Under the pieces are notes generated by a model. That model was not told where the DNA came from. It ran no database searches and saw nothing but the letters and a program-made list of their open reading frames with translations. A DNA stretch of 64,000 nt from Glandiceps talaboti (taxonomy: Eukaryota; Hemichordata; Enteropneusta; Spengelidae): the NCBI RefSeq assembly GCF_964340395.1, contig NC_135567.1, forward strand, positions 16,438,806 through 16,502,805. The letters are read 5' to 3'. The position numbers were made by a program, and so were the translations under genes. Position 1 is the first letter of the stretch. Each line of letters opens with the position of its first letter. Shown here one piece after another: positions 1 through 9,667 of this stretch.

Positions 1-178
1 GCAGTAAACAGGCTATAGGGCTAGGAGGTACAACCAGCTAATGATGTATCTCAACAGTGCAGTAAACAGGCTATAGAGCTAGGAGGTACAACCAGCTAAT
101 GATGTATCTTAACAGTGCAGTAAACAGGCTATAGGGCTAGGAGGTACAACCAGCTAATGAATTATCTAAACAGTGCAG
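1..178. repeat. 58 bp minisatellite, array running in from the left
   Basis: About three units of a 58 bp repeat (GCAGTAAACAGGCTATAGGG... to ...ATGATGTATCTCAACAGT) occupy the left edge, inside an intron of the zinc transporter. The array probably continues beyond the window. The same unit, reverse-complemented, forms a much longer array at 35834-36745. Confidence 0.9.
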
Positions 179-306
179 TATACACAGACCACTGAACTCT
201 ATATTTTCTAAGATAAAGGTATGTACATGTCTGATGTCATTACCCTTGGTTGGGTTTGTTTAGTGTTAAATACTATTAAGTGCTATCATTAACACTTCAC
301 CAGACG

Positions 307-473
307 AGTGCCCTCTAAGCCAATTTGACGCACCACTGACGCACACAATTTCAAGTGACATACCAAAATTTGGTGTTCCCCTATCTCTTACTATGTGGTG
401 ACTCACAAGATATGCCAGTGTTTATCATTTTGACTGACAACAACAAAATTTGGCTATCATTAGAGGGCACACT
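307..473 (-). mobile_element. Family A MITE, single-monomer copy
   Basis: A 167 bp element whose ends are inverted repeats of AGTGTGCCCTCTAA...GCCAAATT. The interior contains one copy of the roughly 96 bp sequence that is tandemly amplified in the copies at 2645 and 6449. It has no coding capacity. It lies in a zinc transporter intron. Confidence 0.75.
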
Positions 474-1243
474 GCATGTATGAAGTGACCTTCAGTTGAG
501 TTATTTATCATGAACAGTTGAAAACTACATGTATGTACTAAAGTACGTAATTTATGGTAACATATAAAATCCCCTGTAAACAAACAACATCCTGTGTACA
601 TTCTCTGTAGAACTGATCTTTGTTTAATCAACAAACAACAAAATCCTTCGCCACGGAAGAGAAATATATGGAATACAATTAATCAATAAACTTAAATTAT
701 ATTATTTTGTCAGTAATGATGACAGTTAATCAATAACTTTACATATCATTTTTGATTTCTTAATCTGTATGGTTCCAGTCTGTGTCAACAAAGTCATATA
801 TTATTTGAATTCTGATTTCTTAGTTTGCATGGTGCCAGCATTGTATTAACGCCGAGTCATTGTACTGTTAAGGGCTGCCATTTTAAAAACTGACACACAA
901 GAAACATAATTCCTTCCTTTTAGTTTAACCCCTCCCTCCCCCCTCCCCCTCCCCCTCCCCCTACCCCTCAAAACTAAATTTCTTAATGCAAAATCGGAAA
1001 ATGAATGACCTGTCCTATGTAGCTCCATGTACTTCATATACCATGACATCAATAAACACAACAAACTCAAATTGCAATTCAAATTATAAAACATTTTAAA
1101 TCTCTGCAAAGCATACTTTCAACGGGGAAATTAAATTTACCAGTTCTCATGCTTTTCATCTTCATATTCTTTTTGTTGAGTTTATTTTATTCACACATTT
1201 CCATAATTTATAGACGTTGATATATATATTTTTTTCGTTACAG
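474..1243. other. Intronic stretch without a recognised exon
   Basis: AT-rich intron sequence of the zinc transporter. It contains two degenerate copies of TTGATTTCTTAATCTGTATGG-like sequence (about 750-840) and a CT-rich run (about 928-968, CCCTCC repeats). I looked for an exon encoding transmembrane segments 1-2 of the transporter and found none, so those exons lie further left. Confidence 0.6.
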
Positions 1244-1524
1244 AGATACTAGGTGCGGTTGTCAGTGTATTGATTGTATGGATTCTAACGGGCGTACTTG
1301 TATATATGGCAATTTTACGATGTATAGACCAGTCGTACGAAATTAACGCTGATGTTATGCTTATAACGGCGGCATGTGGTGTTGCTATAAATATATTGTA
1401 AGTTACTCTCCTCTATAGACCTATTGTCAGTTTCATCATGATTTTATACTGTATAGTATAACTATGTATGTATGTATGTATGTATGTATGTGTGTATGTA
1501 TGTATGTATGTATGTATGTATGTA

Positions 1525-1555
<31 letters not shown>

Positions 1556-4500
1556 GTATGTATGTGTGTATGTATGTATGTATGTATGTATGTATGTATG
1601 TATGTATGTATGTATGTATGTATTATTATGTATGTATGTATGTATGTATGTATGTATGTATGTATGTATGTAGTTATGTATGTATGTATGTATGTATGTA
1701 TGTATGTATGTATGTATGTATGTATGTATGTCTTTGTTGTTTTTTGATGTTTAACAACACCAAGACACATTCCTGTTCAGTTTTACAGTCATTTTGGTTA
1801 ATAAAGTATTTTAATCTAATTTAGAAGTAAGTACATGGGCGGAGTTAGCTAGAGGGCGCTCTGTCAATATAAAAACTGATCACCATATTTCAATTTGATT
1901 TTTCTCATTTCAGATTAGGTTGTGTGCTACATCAAACTGGGCATGGCCACAGTCACGGTCTCGGAGGTCACGGTCACGGAGGTCACGGTCATAGCCATCA
2001 ATCACATGACCATCAGAACGGAGGACAAAACGTAAACCAACAAAGTTCTAGTCACGCAGTTCATGTCGATCCTTTTACAGACATACATTCCGTCAACACT
2101 ACCGATTCGGATCGTCATCTGTCTGAAACATCACGCTCACAGGAACAACCGGCTCAACAACAAAACAAGAAAAATATCAACGTACGAGCTGCGTTTATCC
2201 ATGTTTTAGGTGATCTTATACAAAGCATAGGAGTTCTTATCGCAGCGTATATTATTAAATTTAAGGTAAGTACCAAAATTAGAGTAGTTCTCCTGAACTA
2301 TTTCCAAGGTCCACACCAGATAACAATAGGGAACTTGCAATCCTTACTGAGCATGCTCAGACGCAAAGGACTATGGGATTATCTGTGGTTATCATAATAC
2401 CTAATCTGAAGCTACTGATAAAATTAACCTCCAACAATGGTCAGGTTGACTATGAATTGATTAGTATTTATTATCACTTTTCCCATGATGCAACATTCAA
2501 TATGGCGAGTTTGCAAGTTCCCTATTGTATATTTATTTTATATTTATTTTGTATATTTGTATCATGTATTTCTTTGAAAGTATGGCTTATTTTTGTTATC
2601 TGGTAAAATAAATTTCATTCAAATTGTGAATTGAATTGTAGAGCAGTGTACCCTCTAATGATAGTCAAATTTTTGTTGTGAGTCAAAATGTTAGAAACTG
2701 GGCTTTCTTGTGAGTCACCCCACATAGTAAGAGATAGGGGAACACCAAATTTTGGTGCATCACTAGAAAATGTGTGCGTCAGTGGTGCGTCAAATTGGCT
2801 TAGAGGGCACACTCACCACATATTAAGATATAGGGGAGCACCAAATGTTGGTGCATCACTAGAAATTGTATGCGTCAGTGGTGGTCAAATTGGCTTAGAG
2901 GGCACACTCACCACATATTAAGATATAGCGGAACACCAAATTTTGGTGCATCACTAGAAATTGTATGCATCAGTGGTGCGTCAAAGTTGCTTAGAGGGCA
3001 CACTCGCCACATATTAAGAGATAGGGGAGCACCAAATACATATAATTTTTTCATGAATTTTTTCCACCCACAGAGGTATAATTAGAATATTTATGTTTTT
3101 CCTACAGCCTGAATATAAAATAGCAGATCCTATTTGTACATTTTTGTTTTCAATCCTGGTTTTATTTACTACTTTGAATATATTAAAAGATGCTATGCAT
3201 GTCCTCATGGAAGGTAGGTACCATCAAAAAGTATTCTTACCATTTACACCTCCACTCACCTAGTCTAGTTCCTATACAGTATCGTTACCATTTATACCTC
3301 CACTCACATAGTCTAGTTCCTATACAGTATCGTTACCATTTACACCTCCACTCACAGTCTAGTTCCTATACAGTATTGTTACCATTTTTCACAGTGCACT
3401 CACATAGTCTAGTTCCTATACAGTATCGTTACCATTTATACCTCCACTCACATAGTCTAGTTCCTATACAGTATCGTTACCATTTACACCTCCACTCACA
3501 TAGTCTAGTTCCTATACAGTATCGTTACCATTTACACCTCCACTCACTAGTCTAGTTCCTATACAGTATCATTACCATTTACACCTCCACTCACATAGTC
3601 TAGTTCCTATACAGTATCGTTACCATTTATACCTCCACTCACATAGTCTAGTTCCTATACAGTATCATTACCATTTACACCTCCACTCACATAGTCTAGT
3701 TCCTATACAATATCATTACCATTTACACCTCCACTCACATAGTCTAGTTCCTATACAGTATCGTTACCATTTACACCTCCACTCACATAGTCTAGTTCCT
3801 ATACAGTATCATTACCATTTACACCTCCTCTCACATAGTCTAGTTCCTATACAGTATCGTTACCATTGACACCTCCATTTATGTATAGTCAATATTATTA
3901 CTCTAGAAGTCTTGAGGTGGACGAGATGCAACAAATACATAGAAATTACTTGTGTTTACCAAGTATGTTTGTTTACTAAGTTTGTTTGCAAATCACTTCC
4001 CAAAGTACAATAACAAACTAAAAATTATTTTGCCATTTATTTTTACAATTGTGTACCAATATATCTGTTGAGAGAACATAGACAAACTTATTTGAACTGA
4101 ATATTTATACATATTTGTTTTGTTTTCATTTCTAGGTGCTCCTAAAGATATTAATTATGATTCTGTTAAAAAAGATTTACTCTTAATTCAGGGAGTTAAA
4201 ATGGCCCACAGTTTGCATATCTGGTCTCTAACTACAAATAGACCAGCCTTGGCTGTGCATCTAGCAGTTGGTAAGTTAAGAATTGGGGAGGGGGGGGGGG
4301 GGAGATTGGATGGGGGGTGGGGGTGGTGGTGGGGGGCTGTTGTTTTGATTTGCAGTGGTTGGCTTAGTCTCGGTTATCCAGACACTCACCGCTGGGGGTC
4401 TTCTACGAGACTACCCAGACAAGAGTCTGGGGAAGCCACGTTTCAACTACCCCATGCCTGGAGTTTTACAGTGCTTTTCTTCCAAGTCTTAAACAAATGG

Positions 4501-5065
4501 GCTTACGAGGCCTTTTTGTTGTAATTTAGATGTATCGCTTGCTTGGGAAGTGATAACTTGTCATGAAAGTACCTAACTCGTTTAGCCTACAATGTTGGAC
4601 ATGAAGTATTCCCCAGCATGCACTGCTCTAATAGCTACTTCCTGTGTGGGCGAGTTGGAATCTTGTTTCCCCACACTCTCGTTTGTCTTGTAGGGTAGAC
4701 AGAGTCCCCAGTGGCGAGAGTCTGGGTAACCGAGACTATGAATGGCTGTGAAAATGTCACATTCTTTACAATTCCAGCCGGTTGCTGTGTTGTCCTCAAG
4801 TAAAAGAGAAAGAATAATATTTATAACCCATTGTTTTCATAGAGCCGCCGGTGATTGGCTAAAATTGTGTCATGTGGTATGGACTAGTTTTCACCAACTT
4901 TCTCATCTCTTTCTAGATCCGAGTGTAGACTCCCAGAAAGTGCTACGGATAGCAACCAGAAAAGTACAGCAAAAATACCAGATATTCCATTGCACTATTC
5001 AAGTTGAACACTACCAGCCTTACATCATGGCAGAATGTCAAACATGCCAGGGACCAACCAAATAA
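1244..5065 (+). CDS. SLC30A2/3/8: SLC30A2/3/8-like zinc transporter (ZnT), 3' part
   Basis: Cation diffusion facilitator that moves Zn2+ out of the cytosol into vesicles, by Zn2+/H+ exchange in this family. Exons: 1244-1397, 1914-2265, 3108-3213, 4136-4270, 4917-5065; all junctions are GT-AG and the phases match. The first visible exon encodes [20 protein letters not shown] (TM3-TM4). The second encodes the cytosolic His-rich loop ([18 protein letters not shown]) and TM5 with the metal-site motif HxxxD (HVLGD). The third holds TM6 ([20 protein letters not shown]). The last two encode the cytoplasmic ferredoxin-like domain ([33 protein letters not shown]) and end ...GPTK*. Order and lengths fit the ZnT2/3/8 clade; I cannot separate its members. 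Missing: N-terminus and TM1-2, before the window. Introns hold MITEs, a (GTAT)n tract and a 48 bp minisatellite. Confidence 0.93.
1464..1732. repeat. (GTAT)n microsatellite
   Basis: About 270 bp of ATGT repeats with TGTG interruptions, within the intron between the first two visible zinc transporter exons. The apparent open frames here are only repeat translations. Confidence 0.97.
2645..3040 (+). mobile_element. Family A MITE with internal tandem amplification
   Basis: Begins AGTGTACCCTCTAATG and ends in the inverse, GCTTAGAGGGCACACT (to 3004), followed by a further partial monomer. The interior holds about four copies of a 96 bp monomer (the ATAGGGGA motif recurs near 2735, 2831, 2926, 3022). 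Intronic in the zinc transporter. Confidence 0.75.
3236..3885. repeat. 48 bp minisatellite in zinc transporter intron
   Basis: About 13 units of roughly 48 bp (TCTAGTTCCTATACAGTATC then GTTACCATTTACACCTCCACTCACATAG). It starts about 20 bp after the splice donor of the exon ending at 3213. Single diverged relatives of the unit occur at 29735-29800, 30285-30350 and 41928-41980. Confidence 0.93.
4281..4340 (+). other. G-run cluster in intron (possible G-quadruplex)
   Basis: A dense set of G tracts (one of 14 or more G) lies 10-70 bp after the donor of the zinc transporter exon ending at 4270. Several runs of four or more G occur within 60 bp on the transcribed-sense strand. Quadruplex formation is inference. 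Confidence 0.5.
4364..4738. mobile_element. MITE with TAGTCTCGGTTA-type terminal inverted repeats (family F)
   Basis: About 375 bp flanked by imperfect inverted repeats of at least 35 bp: left TAGTCTCGGTTATCCAGACA, right the inverse of TAGTCTCGGTTACCCAGACT. A relative lies at 35250-35605 and a shorter element with similar ends at 22477-22585. Non-coding. It sits between the last two zinc transporter exons. Confidence 0.7.
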
Positions 5066-5640
5066 ACCGTTGTATGTGTGACAAACATTAGACCACCTGG
5101 TGCTACAAGTACTACATTGTATCCGATTGGCTCATTAACAGGTGTACCAACTTAACCATGCGTTTTAATAAATAGACCTATCCACCAAATGTGTCCAATA
5201 TTGGCTGTTACCATAGGGACAGTATCTGATTGGTCAATAAACATGGTGTTGCAACAAAACTTACAAACACTAGACCTATCAGTATCCTAGCAGTTGCTCT
5301 CAATATTTACTGTTGCCACAAAGCGAACATCGCAGGTGTTCTAACTGAACCATCTGTTATGTAATTGCTTCCATAACTAGCTGTATGATTGGTTCATTGA
5401 CAGGTCAATAAACTGGAAATGAATACAAACAATGGACCAATCAGCTTCTACCAGCCATTGTCACTAGGCTACATTGTTTGCATGGTTACCCAGTAATTGG
5501 TGAATAGACAGATGTTCTACATGTATTATCCACCAATCAGCTTCTTCCAACATCTTGCTCCAGAGTACATTATTTGCTTTGTTACCTAATTGGTCAATGC
5601 ACAGATGTTGTTTTATTTACATTCTAAAATTTACTTATAG
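5066..5640 (+). other. Zinc transporter 3' UTR / degenerate ATTGG-rich repeat
   Basis: Downstream of the stop codon. A candidate polyadenylation signal AATAAA lies at 5167-5172. The region has at least seven ATTGG/CCAAT motifs in a diverged pattern resembling GATTGGTCAATAAACA...GACCAATCAGCTTCTACCA, suggesting an old degenerate tandem repeat. No other gene is visible. Confidence 0.45.
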
Positions 5641-5837
5641 GCTCAACTGAATGTACATGTATGTGTTGGTCTACAAGTGTTAGAAATCACCTTGCGGATG
5701 TCAAGTGATTTGAAAATCAGATTGCACTTTATTTGATTGTGATCGGATAAAAAATGAGACTACAATAAAATTGGCCCATTCATACATAAGGCATGATGAA
5801 AAAATACACAGAAATTTTGATTAATGCCTAGAAAAAA

Positions 5838-6225
5838 TTGTATGGTTCCGATTACGCTCAATTTTAGAACAGAATAGGTGGGTAGGTAGATTTTGTAGTT
5901 TATTTGTATATATATGTACATTTGCATGTGTGAGTGTCTAGTTCAGGTAGTTATGTTTTCTGTTGCTTTTTTTGGTGTCCGTGTTATTGCCATAACTGAG
6001 TTTCTTCCCATCAGATATCGGATGTAGAGACATTACAGATTGGAAGAACAGTTTTATATTGTCTTTTTAAGTTGATGTCAGTTTCTGCATCCACTATTTC
6101 TCACTAGAGACTTCACAATTTTTGCGATTTTAGTATTTTTTTTTCTTGAATTCTTAAAAAACAAGTTTAGGGTCAGTAGTGAAAAACTAGGGCGGGTAAC
6201 CGGAACCAAACAATCATATTTTTAA
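5838..6225. mobile_element. Dispersed repeat family E, copy 1
   Basis: The sequence TCAGATAT...GACATTACAGATTGGAAGAA...TTTTTAAGTTGATG and its surroundings recur in the same orientation at 37295-37620 inside the FBXL gene. Possible inverted ends: ATGGTTCCGATTACGC at 5841 against GGGTAACCGGAACC near 6200. Non-coding. Confidence 0.6.
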
Positions 6226-6448
6226 GCCTAATTTAAAAATTTGCATAAAGACAAGTTTACAGCCAGCAGGACTGTGATCGGCTGTTAAATTAATATGCTA
6301 ATTAAGTACTATAAAGTGATGCCATGATTGTCATCAGTATTTACATTATTTTCGTAATATTTCATAAAATATGTAACAGTAGGCTATCGCTGGAGGCTGA
6401 CGCTTTTTCATAACCAGAATTCTCACATATTTACTTAGACTAGATACC
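6226..6448. other. Intergenic, nothing recognised
   Basis: AT-rich unique-looking sequence between two mobile elements. No exon, RNA gene or repeat is visible. Confidence 0.4.
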
Positions 6449-6901
6449 AGTGTGCCCTCTAACAAAGCCAAATTGTGTTGTTGTGAGTCAAAATGAGAAA
6501 AAAAAAAGGCATTTCTTATGAGTCATTACATCGTAAGAGATAGGGGAACACCAAATTTTGGTGTCATTAGAAATTGTGTGTCAGTGGTGCGTCAAATTGG
6601 CTTAGAGGGCATACTCACCACACAGTAAGAGATAGGGGAACAACAAATTTCGGTGTGTCACTAGAAATTGTGTGTGTCACTGGTGTTTCAAATTGGCTTA
6701 GAGGGCACACTCGCCACACAGTAAGAGATAGGGGAACACCAAATTTCGGTGTGTCACTAGAAATTGTGTGCGTCAGTGGTGCGTCAAATGGCTTAGAGGG
6801 CAGACTCACCACACAGTAGAGATAGGGGAACACCAAATTTCGGTGTGTCACTAGAAATTGTGTGAGTCAATGGTGTGTCAAATTGGCTTAGAGGACACAC
6901 T
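6449..6901 (+). mobile_element. Family A MITE, tandemly amplified copy
   Basis: Starts AGTGTGCCCTCTAACAAAGCC and ends AATTGGCTTAGAGGACACACT, the inverse. The interior carries about four 93-98 bp monomers, each with GATAGGGGAACACCAAATTT and GTGTCACTAGAAATTGTGTG. Open frames on both strands here are repeat artefacts. Confidence 0.8.
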
Positions 6902-7084
6902 GTTGTTTAATGATACACATAAAGGTTATTTTATCACAAGCAGGAAATGTTACCTTGTCCAGATATTTCATCTAGACTTGATTGACTATGTTTTCACCAG
7001 GTGTTAATGGCGTCACATGATTATTTGAATAATTACAGTTGTCACACGCATGTGATCAGGTCTCCAATTTCAAAACATGATCAT

Positions 7085-7545
7085 GTGATTGGAAATTTCT
7101 CTTTTGCATTACCCAATCTCATCTGATTGGGTAATGCATTGTGCATTGCCACCAATCAGATTAGCTATGCAGATTATTACTACATTGGTTCTGCTGTGTT
7201 CGAAATATGCATCAAATTGCTCAAAATTGCCAAGGTAGACTGTAATGACGTCATCGGTCAGGGCTTATCAGCCTGCCTAGGAAAGGGAGATTACACTGCG
7301 CCCTCAACGGCTGATCTGTCAGTGTAGCTCACGGGTAGAGTGTAATGACGCCATCGGTACCTATCAGCCTGCCTTGGAAAGGGAGATTACACTGCGCCCT
7401 CAACGGCTGATCAGTCAGTGTAGTTCACTGATCATGCTCGTAGAGCTGGAGTGTAATGATGTCATCGGTCAGAGCTTATCAGCCCACCAAGGAAAGGGAG
7501 ATCACACTGCGCCCTCAATGGCTGATCTGTCAGTCTAAACCCAGG
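7085..7545 (+). repeat. Three tandem ~105 bp units with a CRE-like core
   Basis: Units begin near 7232, 7340 and 7450 (GTAATGACGTCATCGG, then GCTTATCAGCC...GGAAAGGGAGATTACACTGCGCCCTCAA in two parts). The first unit contains the perfect palindrome TGACGTCA; the others are degenerate (TGACGCCA, TGATGTCA). A small palindrome, GCATTACCCAATC...GATTGGGTAATGC, precedes it at 7107-7137. Confidence 0.7.
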
Positions 7546-7636
7546 GAGTCTTGCATATATACTTTTCTCAATTTTTTGGGAAAGCAAATCGATGCAGAGA
7601 AATACATTTTCAAATGGTCAAATGAATGACAAATTG

Positions 7637-7735
7637 GTATTTAATTTTTGATTTATTTTAAATAAAACCATAGTTATTTTATAAATTAAAAAAATCCAAA
7701 ATGGATACCCATTAGTTATCTATATGGTCACTTTC
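7637..7735. mobile_element. Fragment of family B foldback MITE
   Basis: The end TGGATACCCATTAG...CTATATGGTCACTTT matches the terminal part of the foldback elements at 18901, 33435 and 42895. Internally deleted and diverged. Confidence 0.5.
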
Positions 7736-8064
7736 TGTCTAACCATGAAATTGCAAGAAATTTATTTTTAAAACAAGAAAATTTACAAGTAGATTTGTGC
7801 AATGGTAAATTCAAATAGTAAGAAGCCATTAATACAGTAAAGTTTGTGTTTTGTATATAACATACGCAATGTATTTTCAAACTTTGTTTATGAAATAAAT
7901 TTGGTTACTATGGGGAAACCGTGCATGTGTCATAACTGAGTTTGTATTACATGATAGTTTCATGTACCGGCGTATTTCTTCATCGGGGGAATGCCACTTC
8001 ATGAAATAAAAGCCATTGTTGTAAACTTTTGTACTGGAGTGCCATTTCTTGATTTCACCACATA

Positions 8065-8331
8065 AATAGGCCATTCCAGACTGCAAACAGGAAATTGAGA
8101 ATACAGCGCCCTCACTCAATTTGGGGATATCATCACCTCAGTACCATTTCGTAACAGCTTTGTTCCTTGGTGTTCTGTAGAAGTGTAAATCAGGGATGTT
8201 TTTCGTATTGTTCAGACATCAAGGAAAGCAGCAGTGCTCTATGATTAACGTAAGTAACCTATGCCATGTATACCCCCAAAAACACAGACAGGAAGTAGAG
8301 CACCACCATGGCAAATTTTGAAAAGGTCTAT
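8065..8331. mobile_element. Dispersed repeat family D, copy 1
   Basis: About 265 bp, starting TAGGCCATTCCAGACTGCAA and including GAAGTGTAAATCAGGGATG and TGTATACCCCCAAA. It recurs at 31030-31297 in the same orientation with about 90 percent identity by eye. Non-coding; class unknown. Confidence 0.7.
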
Positions 8332-9234
8332 TATATTGTTTGTAATGACATGTTAACTAGGCTATTTGCGCTTTTAGCTGCAATTTAATATATAAGGAGG
8401 TTACTAATAAAATGGTATTGTGGGAAAAACATAGATTTCTTAATGTCTGCTGACTTTATGCTACAATACTCAACTAATCAGTCCCTCGCTTCCTGACACC
8501 AAATGGCTTGTGAACAGCACTTCAAGTGGCCAAACTATGAATTCTTTGCAATCTATACTGGCATTTGGCTGTTACTGAGGGTGTGGTCATAGTTGCTAGG
8601 GGCAACTGTGTTGTGTTTCCCACAACCTCTGCAGAATAACACCCCCAGAAATACCCCTCCCCCCCAAAAAAAAAAAAAAAAAAAAATTGACCCCTTTTAC
8701 CAAGCAGTTTTTAAGAAGCAAGATTTGAACAAAATTAATTTTTACATACAAAGTACCAAGACACTTTATTTGAGCTTTCATATATATATTTTATTTGTTC
8801 ATTAAAGAAATCTCTAAGTATAAAAAAATATTTTTTTGTGTTAGATGTGTGATGTCCGCAATTATGTTGACATATCTTGGCACAATATTCTTAAGTCATA
8901 TTATTTCTTGAACTTATATTGATAATGTACAAGCGTGTAACTAACTTCACTTCACTGTTGTGACGTCAGTATTTTTCTTTTCAATTTTTTTTCCTTGTCT
9001 GGTTTCCCTAAATCTGATGATTTACCTCTACTTCCTTCATTTATTAATTTGTTGTCCTTTTTTTTCCATTTTGTTGTTCCGGACTGAAGGTGGCTATTAC
9101 TTCCGGAACTAAATGGAAAAAAAACAAACGACAATAAATGAAGGTAATTGAGATGCATAAAGAAATCAAGCCATATTCACCACATCTGATTTTAATCAGA
9201 TTTTGGTTTCCCAAGAATTCAAAGGGATGTATTA
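8332..9234. other. Intergenic, nothing recognised
   Basis: AT-rich sequence with an A21-like run near 8667-8688 and short inverted pieces around 9060-9120 (TTCCATTTTGTTGTTCCGG / CCGGAACTAAATGGAA). The latter could be a small hairpin. No gene. Confidence 0.4.
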
Positions 9235-9667
9235 CAAACTGTGAGTCCAGGAGTCAGAACACTTTTATTCATAGAGTTGTATTATCAACTGTGAGTCCAG
9301 GAGTCAGAACACTTTTATTTATAGAGTTGTATTATCAACTATGAGTCCAGGAGTCAGTACACTTTTATTTATAGAGTTATATTATCAACTGTGAGTCCAG
9401 GAGTCAGTACACTTTTATGTATAGGGTTGTATTATCAACTGTGAGTCCAGGAGTTAGTACACTTTTATTAATAGGGTTGTATTATCAACTGTGAGTCCAG
9501 GAGTTAGTACACTTTTATTCATAGGGTTGTATTATCAACTGTGAGTCCAGGAGTTAGTACACTTTTATTCATAGGGTTGTATTATCAACTGTGAGTCCAG
9601 GAGTTAGTACACTTTTATTCATAGGGTTGTATTATCAACTGCGAGTCCAGGAGTCAGTACACTTTTA
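9235..9667. repeat. 50 bp minisatellite, left part (split by piggyBac)
   Basis: About nine units of 50-51 bp with the core GTGAGTCCAGGAGTTAGTAC then ACTTTTATTCATAGGGTTGTATTATCAACT. The array is interrupted by the transposon at 9672-12121 and resumes at 12126. Read on the minus strand, many units carry AATAAA. Confidence 0.95.

Noticed and set aside
1462-1824. Long open frames of Met-Tyr-Val-Cys or Ile-His-Thr-Tyr repeats (also at 21322-21818, 32535-33216 outside the exon, 40114-40690, 49034-49338)
   Set aside because: They are translations of tetranucleotide microsatellites, open on several frames at once.
7127-7327. 66-codon frame over the 105 bp tandem repeat
   Set aside because: Frame lies in repeated sequence and is not maintained in the next units.
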